Positions 8,615-18,372 of a stretch of 64,000 nucleotides of DNA are shown here, in pieces. The DNA is taken from positions 282,016-346,015 of the forward strand of contig NZ_JAUMKB010000005.1 of assembly GCF_030519375.1 (NCBI RefSeq), in the 5' to 3' direction. This DNA comes from Mucilaginibacter tolerans. GTDB lineage: Bacteria > Bacteroidota > Bacteroidia > Sphingobacteriales > Sphingobacteriaceae. The position numbers and the translations under genes are program-made. Within the stretch, counting starts at the first letter, position 1, and every line of letters starts with the position of its first letter. The notes beneath the pieces are model-generated. The model ran no database searches. It was not told where the DNA came from and saw only the letters and a program-made list of their open reading frames with translations.

Positions 8615-10741
8615 TTATTTTGCCCTTTTTAATACCGTTGCACCCAATGGCGGCAGATCGATCTGAACTGAATGATCCTTACCATGCCAATGTTCAGCTT
8701 CGGCCTTCACAGCTTTGCCATTCAACATACCACTGCCCCAGTATTTTTTATCGTCAGAGTTGAATATTTCTTTCCAGTTGCCCGCCTCAGGAACGCCTAC
8801 ACGGAAGCCATGATGCGGCGCTGGTGTCAAATTCAGTACGATCACCAGGTCATTCTTTGGATCAAGCCCTTTGCGGCTATAGATCAATACCGAATCATTA
8901 GCATTGCCACCGTCTATCCATTCAAAACCAGCACCTTCAAAACTCTTTTCGTATAGTGCAGGCTCGCTTCTGTACAGGTGGTTCAACGCTTTTATAGTGT
9001 CCTGTATCCCCCGGTGATTTGGATATTCCAGCACATACCACTCCAGCGACTGGCTAAAGTTCCATTCCGATCCCTGTCCAAATTCAGCGCCCATAAATAA
9101 CAGCTTGCTGCCCGGATGGGTGAACATATAACTGTACATTAAACGCAGGTTGGCAAATTTCTGCCACTCATCACCCGGCATTTTATTCAGCATCGAACCT
9201 TTGCCGTATACCACCTCATCATGCGAGAAAGGCAGCATGAAGTTTTCAGTAAAAGCATAGATCAAACTAAAGGTAATCTGGTTATGATGATACCTGCGGT
9301 AAAGCGGATCGGTTTGGAAATACTTGATTGTATCGTGCATCCAGCCCATCATCCATTTCATACCAAAACCTAAACCGCCAGCAAAAACCGGGCGACTTAC
9401 GCCTGTGAATGACGTCGATTCTTCAGCAATCGTCTGCGTATCAGGAAAATGACTATAGCATGCTTCATTAAACTCTTTCAGGAACGATATTGCTTCCAGG
9501 TTCTCATTGCCGCCGTATTGATTAGCCTCCCATTCGCCGTGATTACGTGAATAATCGAGGTAGAGCATTGAGGCAACAGCATCCACACGCAAACCATCCA
9601 CATGATAGCGATCCAGCCAAAACAATGCATTACTAATAAGGAACGCACGAACCTCATTACGACCGTAATTGAAAATGTATGATTTCCAATCCGGATGAAA
9701 CCCTTTGCGCGGATCAGCATGCTCGTACAAATGCGTACCATCAAAACGATATAAAGCGTGGATATCACCCGGAAAATGCGACGGTACCCAATCCAGTATC
9801 ACGCCTATGCCTTCATTATGGAAAGCCTCTATCAGCTTCATCAATTGTTTTGGCGTACCATAACGGCTCGATGCTGCATAATATCCACTTACCTGGTAGC
9901 CCCAACTTGGATAATAAGGGTGCTCTGCCAATGGCATAAATTCGACGTGAGTAAAGCCCATGTCTTTCACATAAGGCACCATTTTGTCTATCAGTTGCTC
10001 ATAAGAGTAAAACGCATCCGGACTCTCGTAGCTGCGTGCCCATGAGCCCAAATGCACTTCGTAGACCGAATAAGGGCTATCCAATGCGTTATTTTTGTGG
10101 CGATCCTTCATCCATTTGGTATCTTTCCACTCATAATAAGTGTCGGCCACAATGGATGCTGTGCGCGGTGGTTCTTCCCAGCGTAATGCAAACGGATCGG
10201 ATTTTTCTAGTTCCTCACCCGAAGAGGCTTTTATAAAATATTTATAAGTTTCACCATCGCCTACATTCGGAATAAAACCTTCCCAAATACCCGACGAATC
10301 CCAGCGGACAAACAACTGGTGCGCGCCTTTATCCCAGTAATTGAAATTACCGATGACAGACACGTACTGCGCATTGGGTGCCCATACCGAAAAATAAGTT
10401 CCAATAACACCATTGACTTCCATTACATGCGAGCCAAATTTCTCATATAACTTATAATGTTTACCCGATCTGAACAGGCTGACATCGAATTCGGTAAACC
10501 GGCTGTACGACTGTACAGCATTAGGCAGTGATTGTGCAGGCATAGATTGTTTAGTTGTTGATTTTGTAGTTCCGGTTTTTGCAACCGGGGCAGCTTTAGC
10601 CTTTGTAGCAGGCTTTTCGGCTGGTTTCTTTACTGTTTTTGTTTCAGCAACAACCGTTTTCTTAGCAGCGGTTGTGGCTTTCTTCGCAACTGCCTTTTTA
10701 ACAGGAGCTTCTTTGCCGGTATCATTTGTCTTTTTAGCCAT
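8615..10741 (-). CDS. glgB: 1,4-alpha-glucan branching enzyme with Lys/Ala-rich N-terminal tail
   Basis: This 708-residue cytoplasmic GH13 enzyme transfers alpha-1,4 glucan segments to alpha-1,6 positions, making the branches of glycogen. An N-terminal CBM48-type domain (about residues 105-200, with VWAPNAQYVSVIGNFN) precedes the catalytic barrel. Active-site motifs are DWVPSHFP, DGLRVDAVASMLYLDYSR with the nucleophile Asp near 387, TIAEES with the acid Glu, and PFSHDEVV. The first ~70 residues are an unusual repetitive Lys/Ala/Thr/Pro tail (KKAVAKKATTAAKKT) resembling histone H1 tails, and are not part of the normal branching enzyme. The gene is last in the glucan cluster, 19 bases after the maltokinase gene. 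It acts on the linear chains produced by GlgE. Confidence 0.97.
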   Translation of the reverse strand: MAKKTNDTGKEAPVKKAVAKKATTAAKKTVVAETKTVKKPAEKPATKAKAAPVAKTGTTKSTTKQSMPAQSLPNAVQSYSRFTEFDVSLFRSGKHYKLYEKFGSHVMEVNGVIGTYFSVWAPNAQYVSVIGNFNYWDKGAHQLFVRWDSSGIWEGFIPNVGDGETYKYFIKASSGEELEKSDPFALRWEEPPRTASIVADTYYEWKDTKWMKDRHKNNALDSPYSVYEVHLGSWARSYESPDAFYSYEQLIDKMVPYVKDMGFTHVEFMPLAEHPYYPSWGYQVSGYYAASSRYGTPKQLMKLIEAFHNEGIGVILDWVPSHFPGDIHALYRFDGTHLYEHADPRKGFHPDWKSYIFNYGRNEVRAFLISNALFWLDRYHVDGLRVDAVASMLYLDYSRNHGEWEANQYGGNENLEAISFLKEFNEACYSHFPDTQTIAEESTSFTGVSRPVFAGGLGFGMKWMMGWMHDTIKYFQTDPLYRRYHHNQITFSLIYAFTENFMLPFSHDEVVYGKGSMLNKMPGDEWQKFANLRLMYSYMFTHPGSKLLFMGAEFGQGSEWNFSQSLEWYVLEYPNHRGIQDTIKALNHLYRSEPALYEKSFEGAGFEWIDGGNANDSVLIYSRKGLDPKNDLVIVLNLTPAPHHGFRVGVPEAGNWKEIFNSDDKKYWGSGMLNGKAVKAEAEHWHGKDHSVQIDLPPLGATVLKRAK

Positions 10742-10760
10742 ATATTTGTGCCTGCAGGCG

Positions 10761-12359
10761 TTAACTGTTAAATTTCTCTATTTCCAATAATACTTGCTGA
10801 ATACCCTTAAGCGGTATCTTTACCCAATCCGGCCGGCCGTTCAGTTCATAGCCCAACTCGTAGACTGCTTTTTCCAGCAAATGAAGTTGCAACAAAAAGT
10901 TCATTTCGGTGCGGTTACCAAATATAGCAGATATATCGCCCATTGTATGCAAATAAGCATCGACATATGCATCGGTGATGAGTTTATACCAACGGTCTGC
11001 GGATTTGTGTAATCGCAGCGGATCAACACCTTTGGTCTCATTGCTAAAATACAATTTGGCGCAAACCGCGTAGTGAAAAGATCGTATCATACCCGCAACA
11101 TCCTTTAGCGGCGAATGTTTTATTTTACGGTCAGTTATTGAACTTTCAGGCTCTCCTTCAAAATCGATGATCAGGTAATCTATTCCAGTATAGAGCACCT
11201 GGCCCAAATGGTAGTCGCCATGGATACGTATGCGCTGCGATTTAAGGTCGCCTCCTGCTATCTTATCAAAAAAATGTCTTATTATTTTTTCGCTTTTGAT
11301 AAATTCATCAGCCAATGTTTTGGCATTTTTATCCAATCTGGCGTAATTCTCTTTCAATAGGTTAATGCGTTTGTGCACTAGTTTATTCAGATGTTCCTGA
11401 AGCCATTTCACATATGGATCGTCAAACTTTTCCGGCTTAAAATCCTTGTTCTTTTTATCTGATAATAAAGCCAGATGCATTTCGGCAGTGCGCTTCCCCA
11501 ACAACTCTACCTTCTCAAAAACCTGGTCTTGTATACCGAATATCTTATCCACAAACATGAACAGGAAGTTGTTCAGGTCATCCCCTGTTGACACCCAGCT
11601 GTCAGATTTACTGGCGACCTTCTGCATCATCAACCCAAGCGTAATTGGCGGTGTATCTGGTCGCTCGTAGATCAGGCTACTGCAAAAGGTGGGTATATTT
11701 TTAAAGCCGCCTGTTTCTGTTAAAAACTGGAGCATCTCCACCTCAGGGTTAATTTCGTTAAAAAGTTTCCTGTAAAATTTGAAGAAATATTTATTACCGA
11801 ATATGAGCGAAGAATTACTTTGCTCCAGATCGGGGATAACGCATAAATAACACATATCCTCATCGGTCGCGGCAAGGCCTTTGCCTTTATGATAGGCCAA
11901 ATGACCGCCATCTTGTTTTACGATAGCATTGTTCCAGATACTTCTGAACAACTCAGACTGAAAACGAAAATCATAAATCGCATCTATCAGCCAGCCGGAT
12001 TTCCCATCGACAATCGCTTTTACAATATATGCTTTAGGATTGATTTGCTCAATTAAATCATAATCATCAGCCACAAACGAAACAGGGATGCCATATTTTT
12101 CCTCGTCGCCATAGGTATAGCCGACATGGATAATAACAAGATAAGCAGTTCCACCCTCTATGGGCATATCCAGCATTTGCTGAATCCTGAGGAACTTGAT
12201 CATACGCGCCTTACCTGCAAACCAGCGGGATTTGCGCATGTATTCGTAAAGCACATTTTCTTCCAGCCAGGAAATGGATTTCTTATCGAGGGCGAATTGT
12301 GTCCAGGGCTTTTTCAGCGTCACCGAGTTGATTTTCTCTATCACATCTACATTGCCCAT
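10761..12359 (-). CDS. mak: Maltokinase (aminoglycoside phosphotransferase-like fold)
   Basis: This 532-residue protein probably phosphorylates maltose with ATP to alpha-maltose 1-phosphate, the donor for GlgE. The N-terminal lobe (about residues 15-200) contains the maltokinase cap region with ENVLYEYMRKSRWFAGKAR. The kinase core has IHGDYHLGQVLYTG (catalytic Asp) and LIIDFEGEP (metal-binding Asp), both diagnostic of maltokinases. In many bacteria this domain is fused to trehalose synthase; here it stands alone and no trehalose synthase is in the window. It sits 10 bases after glgE and 19 before glgB, so the three are very likely co-transcribed and co-regulated. Confidence 0.92.
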   Translation of the reverse strand: MGNVDVIEKINSVTLKKPWTQFALDKKSISWLEENVLYEYMRKSRWFAGKARMIKFLRIQQMLDMPIEGGTAYLVIIHVGYTYGDEEKYGIPVSFVADDYDLIEQINPKAYIVKAIVDGKSGWLIDAIYDFRFQSELFRSIWNNAIVKQDGGHLAYHKGKGLAATDEDMCYLCVIPDLEQSNSSLIFGNKYFFKFYRKLFNEINPEVEMLQFLTETGGFKNIPTFCSSLIYERPDTPPITLGLMMQKVASKSDSWVSTGDDLNNFLFMFVDKIFGIQDQVFEKVELLGKRTAEMHLALLSDKKNKDFKPEKFDDPYVKWLQEHLNKLVHKRINLLKENYARLDKNAKTLADEFIKSEKIIRHFFDKIAGGDLKSQRIRIHGDYHLGQVLYTGIDYLIIDFEGEPESSITDRKIKHSPLKDVAGMIRSFHYAVCAKLYFSNETKGVDPLRLHKSADRWYKLITDAYVDAYLHTMGDISAIFGNRTEMNFLLQLHLLEKAVYELGYELNGRPDWVKIPLKGIQQVLLEIEKFNS

Positions 12360-12369
12360 ATTAATAAAT

Positions 12370-14313
12370 TTACACTTCTATTCTGAATAAATGAACAGGT
12401 AAATCCCAGACCTCCAGCTGCACATAGTTCCATTCCTGGTTCCATGTATAAGTATTACCGGTCATCACATCAAATACCTGGTATTCATCTCCGGGATGTA
12501 ATCCCAGCTCGTATAATGGCACCTGCACATGCCCGAATTGTTTGTTATGCGGGTCTAACTTTACAATACACAATATATGATTATCGCCGGTCTTCTTATG
12601 ATAGGCCAGCATGTGGTCGTTATCTATCGAACACCATTTAATATTGTTGGTACTTTGTAATGCAGGATTTACTTTTCTCGCTGCATTTACTTTGGTGATC
12701 ACTTCTGTTAGTCTGTTACGTTTACCCCAATCCCAATGGCGCACCTCGTATTTTTCCGAATTCAGATATTCTTCCTTACCGGGATATGGATCGTGGTATA
12801 ATAGTTCATAAACCGGTCCGAATATGCCGTAGTTGGATGACAACGTCGCCGCCATAAACAAGCGGATGATGAAACTATTCTCATTGCCATCCTGTAGGTA
12901 GTATGGGTTGATGTCGTGCGTATTCGGCCAAAAGTTAGGGCGGTAATAATCCTTCATTTCCGACTGAGTGAGCTCGTTGATATATTCAACGATCTCGTGC
13001 TTTTGCGTACGCCAAACGAAGTAGGTATATGATTGCGTGTAGCCTCGTTTAGCAAGCTCTTTCATTACTTTAGGCTTGGTAAAAGCCTCGGAAAGAAAAA
13101 TGGTACCCGGATAGTTCTTTTGCACCTCGGCAATGCACCATTCCCAGAAATTGAAAGATTTAGTATGCGGGTTATCCACTCTGAAAATACGGATGCCCTG
13201 TTCGCACCAATATTCCAAAATGTTTTTCAGTTCATTCCATAGGTTTTGCCAGTCCTCATTTTCGAAATTGATCGGTAATATGTCCTGGTATTTTTTAGGC
13301 GGATTTTCCGCGTATTGCACCGTACCATCGGGTCGCCATTTAAACCAGGCAGGGTGTTGCTTTACATAAGGATGATCCGGCGAACATTGTATGGCAAAAT
13401 CCATTGCCACCTCCATCCCATGAGACGCTGCTTCTTTTATCAAATGTTTAAAATCTTCTAAGGAGCCTAGCTTCTTGAGAATATCTTTATGCCCGCCCTC
13501 TTTTGAGCCAATTGCATAAGGCACGCCCTCGTCTTTTGGCGAAGCGTTGATTGTATTATTTTTCCCTTTCCTAAAAGTTTTTCCTATCGGGTGTATAGGT
13601 GGAAAATACAATACATCAAAGCCCATCTCAGCAATCCTGGGCAACAATAGCTCACAATCTTTGAAAGTGCCGTGTTTATTTGGAACCGGTGATGCCGAGC
13701 GTGGGAAGAAACAATACCAGCTACTAAAGCCTGCTTTATCTCGGTCGACATATACCCTCAGATCACGCTCATAAATAGTAGCATTTGCCAGATCAGGATA
13801 CAGGTTGATAAAAAAGTGTATGTCCTTACCTAATACCGCGTTTATCGCCAGGTCATATTGTTTATCGTCACGAAGTATACTGATCAGTTTTGTAATTTGC
13901 TTCTGATCGGCAATACTTGCGTGCGGCAGCATCTCTTCCAGAAAATTGGCGCCGATCAGCAATTCAACACCCATGTGCTGGGCATCCTGGTATTTTTTCA
14001 GAAAACCTTCGTGCCAGGTCAGCGCATGATCAACCCAACCTGTAACTTTATAATGATAAAAACCTGTTTGCGAAAGATAAAATACTCCCTGCCAGCGGTC
14101 ATTCCACGTAGGATGCATTGAGGTATGTGACCATTTCTTTTCACCCTCGTGTTTGTAGAGTATCCTTCCTCGCACGTGGTCATGCCCATCGGTAAAAATA
14201 TCTGCTTCTACTGTCAGTATATCGCCTTTTACCTTTTTAATGTAATACCGGCCTGCATCAATCTCAGGTGTTACATGCTCAACAACAACTCTTTGCAAGC
14301 CTTGTTTAATCAT
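12370..14313 (-). CDS. glgE: Alpha-1,4-glucan:maltose-1-phosphate maltosyltransferase
   Basis: This 647-residue GH13 enzyme extends alpha-1,4-glucan by two glucose units using maltose 1-phosphate. The N-terminal domain (about residues 1-200) includes the all-beta and helical parts seen in GlgE proteins. The catalytic region has IRIFRVDNPHTKS with nucleophile Asp380 and FLSEAFTKP with acid/base Glu409. Their spacing of 29 residues equals that known for Streptomyces GlgE (Asp394, Glu423). PNTHDINPYYLQ supplies the third acidic residue. No signal peptide, so cytoplasmic. It is placed between the GH31 gene (116 bases upstream) and mak (10 bases downstream). Assignment is very secure, because the DNPHTK motif distinguishes it from amylases. 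Confidence 0.96.
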   Translation of the reverse strand: MIKQGLQRVVVEHVTPEIDAGRYYIKKVKGDILTVEADIFTDGHDHVRGRILYKHEGEKKWSHTSMHPTWNDRWQGVFYLSQTGFYHYKVTGWVDHALTWHEGFLKKYQDAQHMGVELLIGANFLEEMLPHASIADQKQITKLISILRDDKQYDLAINAVLGKDIHFFINLYPDLANATIYERDLRVYVDRDKAGFSSWYCFFPRSASPVPNKHGTFKDCELLLPRIAEMGFDVLYFPPIHPIGKTFRKGKNNTINASPKDEGVPYAIGSKEGGHKDILKKLGSLEDFKHLIKEAASHGMEVAMDFAIQCSPDHPYVKQHPAWFKWRPDGTVQYAENPPKKYQDILPINFENEDWQNLWNELKNILEYWCEQGIRIFRVDNPHTKSFNFWEWCIAEVQKNYPGTIFLSEAFTKPKVMKELAKRGYTQSYTYFVWRTQKHEIVEYINELTQSEMKDYYRPNFWPNTHDINPYYLQDGNENSFIIRLFMAATLSSNYGIFGPVYELLYHDPYPGKEEYLNSEKYEVRHWDWGKRNRLTEVITKVNAARKVNPALQSTNNIKWCSIDNDHMLAYHKKTGDNHILCIVKLDPHNKQFGHVQVPLYELGLHPGDEYQVFDVMTGNTYTWNQEWNYVQLEVWDLPVHLFRIEV

Positions 14314-14429
14314 TTAGGAAGAAGTTAGGTCTGGTTAAAATTGGTTGTTGGTATAAATTTACCATATAATTACCCGAAGTGCAAATAAATGGGCTTTTAA
14401 TCGGCACTCCGGGCAATACTTTATGCTTT

Positions 14430-16886
14430 TTAACTGATAACCAGCTGCGTAAAGTTTTTCCTCAACTTCAATTGGATGGATTTATCGGCTGAGATGACAA
14501 AATCCTTCACATCGTTGTTATCGGCGATCACACGTGTTGGCTTAAATGGAAGGCCAACAATATTCAGGTGATAATTTTCGTAGCGTGGGGTATACAAGCC
14601 TTCCATACTTTGCTGTATGGTCATCTTATTTTCCTTGCCTCTAACCACAAATTTCTTTTCAAGGTAAATATCCTGCTCGTATGCAAATGTTTCGCCGTAA
14701 TCTTCAAAAATGAACGAGTTCACTTCTGTATCGGTGAAATAAACATTCATTTTCACTTCGTCTATTTCCTTTTCCCCTACGTATTGCATTACCGGATATT
14801 CAGGAATAACCGAACCTGCTTTTACAAAAACCGGGATAGTATCTAACGGCGTAAGCACTACTATTTCTTTGCCGCCTTCAATTAATTCGTGGCTCCAGAA
14901 ATCATACCATTTGCCTTTTGGCAGGTATACTTTACGGGTCTTTTGTCCTGGTTCTAAAACCGGGCATATCAACATCTTATCACCATAAGTAAATTCATCC
15001 TGACGGTATTGATTACCTTCCTCGTGCTGTTCCTGCAATACCACCGGCCTAATGATCGGAAAACCATAACGATGATGTTCCCAGAATGCTGAATAAAAGT
15101 ACGGCAACAAGCGGTATCGCAGCTCGATGAATTTACGGTTGATAGCAGTATATGGCTCACCGAAGCTCCATGGCTCGCGCTCCTTGGTATCGCCAGCCGA
15201 GTGTGCGCGCATAAACGGCGCGAATGTTCCTGCCTGTATCCAGCGGGTAAACAACTCGCCATCAGGCTCTCCGCTGAAACCACCAATATCTGTGCCGCAG
15301 AATGAGATCCCAGACACCGATAGGCGTTGTATCTGGATGTTGCCCAGTTTTAAATGCTCCCACGAAGCCACATTATCCCCTGTCCATACAGACGAATATC
15401 GTTGCACACCAGAATAGCCGGCCCGGGTAATAGTAAACGGACGTTTATTCTTCATCAGTTTACGCAAACCTTCATAAGTTGCACGCACCATTTGCATACC
15501 GTAAACATTGTGTGCTTTACGGTGCGATCCACGATGACCATCATATTGATGGCGTACATCGTCAGGGAAGGTGCCATTTCCGAATACTGCCGGCTCGTTC
15601 ATGTCGTTCCAAACACCAGCTACGCCCAATTGCACCAGTTCATCAAACAATCCGCCCCACCATTCTCTTACTTCCGGATTGGTAAAATCGGGGAATTGGC
15701 AACGTCCCGGCCATACATGGCCCTCCATAAAATAATCGTCGCAACGGCGACAGAAATATTTTTTTTCTTTACCCTCTTTAAATACTGAATAATTATCATC
15801 CACACGTATACCTGGGTCAATGATCACGACTGTCTTAAAACCCTGGTCTGCTAACTCTTTGATCATTTTCTTAGGGTCAGGGAAATATTTACGATTCCAG
15901 GTAAAGCAACGGTAGCCATCCATATAGTCGATATCGAGATAGATACCGTCGCAAGGTATTTTTTGCTCACGAAAGGTTTTGGTTACCATCCGCACTTTTG
16001 ACTCCGGATAATAGCTCCAGCGGCATTGGTGATAGCCCAATGCCCACATTGGAGGCATCGGATGGGTGCCGGTAATTACATGATAACGTTTCACCACATC
16101 CATCATGTGCGGACCGTGGATATAGTAATATTGTAATTCACCACCTTCAGCCCAGAAACTTGTTTTGGTAGGATCTTCTGCGCCGAAGTCAAATTCGGCT
16201 CTAAAGGTATTATCGAAAAATATACCGTGCGCTATTCCTTTGTTCAAACTGATATAGAAAGGGATAGCCCGATACAAAGGATCCTGGTTCCATGCAAATG
16301 AATAAGCGTCTGTGTTCCAATTCTTTAACCTTTTTCCTCTCAAGTTAAGCTCTGTAGCCTTATCACCTAATCCGAAGAAACTTTCTTCAGGCTGACATTC
16401 CTTGGTACAGTACACATAGTAACCGCCAAACTTGATGTTTTCCTCCCAGTGCATTTGTACCGCATCCGAACTGGTTACATGATTTTGATTATCTGAAAAC
16501 GATATAAAAAAGTCCTTTTTACGAACGTGGCAGTTTACGATATTGGTATAAACAATGTATTCAGTTTCCTCTTCACGCAATCCAAATAGGGATACTTTAT
16601 TCTCTAATTTTGGTACAGCGTATGAAAACTCATCTAGAAAAACACTATGCGGGGCTAATCTTACTCTTATTATTTCATCGGTAACTACGGTAACTTCCAC
16701 TTTGGCGTCACCATCAGTAAAGAAAAATTTATTCCCTTTTTGAACAGCACCGGTAGGGGCGCCAAGGTATTTTTTTACAATCGGCTTAAGCCCGGTAACC
16801 GGGTTATTTACGTGGTGAAACTCTTCCTCATCCTCAACCAGTTTTTGGGGTAGTAATTCTGGATTTACTGTATTCTTATTTTCCAT
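14430..16886 (-). CDS. GH31 alpha-glucosidase
   Basis: This 818-residue enzyme releases alpha-linked glucose from the non-reducing ends of malto-oligosaccharides. The N-terminal beta-sandwich (about residues 30-260) includes FFGLGDKATELNLRG, and the catalytic barrel contains YLDIDYMDGYRCF, VWNDMNEPAVFGNG with the nucleophile Asp, and MRAHSAGDTKEREPW with the acid/base Asp. The C-terminal beta domains carry YLPKGKWYDFW. All match GH31 alpha-glucosidases rather than alpha-xylosidases. There is no signal peptide, so it should act in the cytoplasm on imported oligosaccharides. It is flanked by the MFS transporter gene and glgE on the same strand. Confidence 0.94.
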   Translation of the reverse strand: MENKNTVNPELLPQKLVEDEEEFHHVNNPVTGLKPIVKKYLGAPTGAVQKGNKFFFTDGDAKVEVTVVTDEIIRVRLAPHSVFLDEFSYAVPKLENKVSLFGLREEETEYIVYTNIVNCHVRKKDFFISFSDNQNHVTSSDAVQMHWEENIKFGGYYVYCTKECQPEESFFGLGDKATELNLRGKRLKNWNTDAYSFAWNQDPLYRAIPFYISLNKGIAHGIFFDNTFRAEFDFGAEDPTKTSFWAEGGELQYYYIHGPHMMDVVKRYHVITGTHPMPPMWALGYHQCRWSYYPESKVRMVTKTFREQKIPCDGIYLDIDYMDGYRCFTWNRKYFPDPKKMIKELADQGFKTVVIIDPGIRVDDNYSVFKEGKEKKYFCRRCDDYFMEGHVWPGRCQFPDFTNPEVREWWGGLFDELVQLGVAGVWNDMNEPAVFGNGTFPDDVRHQYDGHRGSHRKAHNVYGMQMVRATYEGLRKLMKNKRPFTITRAGYSGVQRYSSVWTGDNVASWEHLKLGNIQIQRLSVSGISFCGTDIGGFSGEPDGELFTRWIQAGTFAPFMRAHSAGDTKEREPWSFGEPYTAINRKFIELRYRLLPYFYSAFWEHHRYGFPIIRPVVLQEQHEEGNQYRQDEFTYGDKMLICPVLEPGQKTRKVYLPKGKWYDFWSHELIEGGKEIVVLTPLDTIPVFVKAGSVIPEYPVMQYVGEKEIDEVKMNVYFTDTEVNSFIFEDYGETFAYEQDIYLEKKFVVRGKENKMTIQQSMEGLYTPRYENYHLNIVGLPFKPTRVIADNNDVKDFVISADKSIQLKLRKNFTQLVIS

Positions 16887-16994
16887 TAAATATTAAAACG
16901 TATCTTCAATTGCCTTGTACATCTATTACGCAATATAATAATTGACGCTTACAAATAAAGCACTAAAGTTTAATTTAAGTGTTGATATAACAAA

Positions 16995-18320
16995 TTATTC
17001 TTCATCCTCATTTACCCGCAGGGCCAATAACGCTGCCAAAATCATCATACAACCGCCTATTTCGACTGCCAGCAACCGGTTGTTATTTAGCAGGTGCGCC
17101 ATGATCCAGCCAAAGAATAACGATGCAATGATCTCGGGCAGTACAATAAAAAAGTTAAAAATCCCCATATAAATACCCACTTTGTCCTCCGGCAAACAAC
17201 CGCCAAGCATCGCATAAGGCATTGACAAAATGCTGGCCCATGCTATACCCACCCCCGTCATTGACACAAAAAGCATATTAGGTGTGTGAATAAACGCCAC
17301 AGATATCAAGCCGGCAGCACCGCATAGCAGGCAAAGCATGTGGGTATATTTCCGGCCTATTTTCGCCGCTATCAATGGTAAAAAGAAGGCGAATACAAAG
17401 GTCACCACGTTATAATAGCCCAACGTTAGTCCGGCAAATTCAATTCCTTTGGTGTATAGATCATCTTTCTCGCTTAGGGCACCAAACACATTACGGGCAA
17501 CGGCCGGCGAATAATAAAACCACATTAAAAACAGTCCGGGCCATGTAAAAAACTGCATAATGGCAAGCTTGCGCATCCTGTTGGGCATGGTACGGATAGC
17601 ATGGAAAATTTCACCCGCACCGCCACCAAAGCCTTTTTTTTCTTCTCGTTTTTTCTGACGTTCTGTGATATCCGTTGGCGGATATTCGGTACTGGTGATT
17701 ATCGTATACAACACAGCAGTAATAAAGGCGAATGCTCCGATGTAAAATGAATATCTTACCGTTGCCGGGATACTCGAGCCATCTACCAATTTGTTAGAAA
17801 TGTGGAACCAGTTAGCCATCATCCATGGTAAGATCGACGCCACTACTGATCCTAAGCCGATAAATACACTCTGCATAGAGAATCCCTGAGTCCGCTGATC
17901 GTCAGGCAATTTATCAGTAATAAATGCCCGGAACGGCTCCATACTCACGTTAATAGAGGTGTCCAGTATCCAAAGAGTACCCGCTGCCATCCATAATGCA
18001 GATGACTGGGGCATTAAAAAGAGGCAAATGGTACTCAAAATTGCTCCCACCAAAAAGTATGGCCGCCTGCGCCCCAGTGTTTTATGCCAGGTATGATCGC
18101 TGAAATAACCAATAATTGGCTGAACAATAAGTCCCGTTAAAGGTGCTGCAAGAAATAGAAATGGAATTTTATCGGGTTTGGCGCCCAAATATTCATAAAT
18201 GGCGCTCATATTGGCCATTTGCAGCGCCCAGCCAAATTGAATGCCCAAAAAACCAAAGCTCATGTTCCATATCTGCCAAAAGCTTAGCCTCGGTTTATGG
18301 GTCATACTTACTGTCGTCAT
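16995..18320 (-). CDS. MFS sugar transporter, probable maltose/malto-oligosaccharide importer
   Basis: A 441-residue inner-membrane protein with about twelve hydrophobic helices. The first helix has QFGWALQMANMSAIYEYLG, followed by PIIGYFSDHTWHKTLGRRRPY, the characteristic loop 2-3 of the SLC45/sucrose-proton symporter-like branch of the major facilitator superfamily. Related proteins import maltose or sucrose with protons. Position between genes for GH13 amylase and GH31 alpha-glucosidase indicates that it brings maltose or short malto-oligosaccharides released by the exported cyclomaltodextrinase into the cytoplasm. Substrate is inferred from context. A cytoplasmic loop near residues 210-235 is rich in Lys/Glu (TERQKKREEKKG). 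Confidence 0.88.
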   Translation of the reverse strand: MTTVSMTHKPRLSFWQIWNMSFGFLGIQFGWALQMANMSAIYEYLGAKPDKIPFLFLAAPLTGLIVQPIIGYFSDHTWHKTLGRRRPYFLVGAILSTICLFLMPQSSALWMAAGTLWILDTSINVSMEPFRAFITDKLPDDQRTQGFSMQSVFIGLGSVVASILPWMMANWFHISNKLVDGSSIPATVRYSFYIGAFAFITAVLYTIITSTEYPPTDITERQKKREEKKGFGGGAGEIFHAIRTMPNRMRKLAIMQFFTWPGLFLMWFYYSPAVARNVFGALSEKDDLYTKGIEFAGLTLGYYNVVTFVFAFFLPLIAAKIGRKYTHMLCLLCGAAGLISVAFIHTPNMLFVSMTGVGIAWASILSMPYAMLGGCLPEDKVGIYMGIFNFFIVLPEIIASLFFGWIMAHLLNNNRLLAVEIGGCMMILAALLALRVNEDEE

Positions 18321-18372
18321 AATTGGTGATCGGTTTATATTGGTTGATAGTTGATTGGTTCATTTGTCTGAA

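Noticed and set aside
14969..15788. Long plus-strand frames opposite the GH31 gene (up to 144 codons)
   Set aside because: They are antisense to strongly conserved GH31 catalytic motifs and have no signal, start context or family match.
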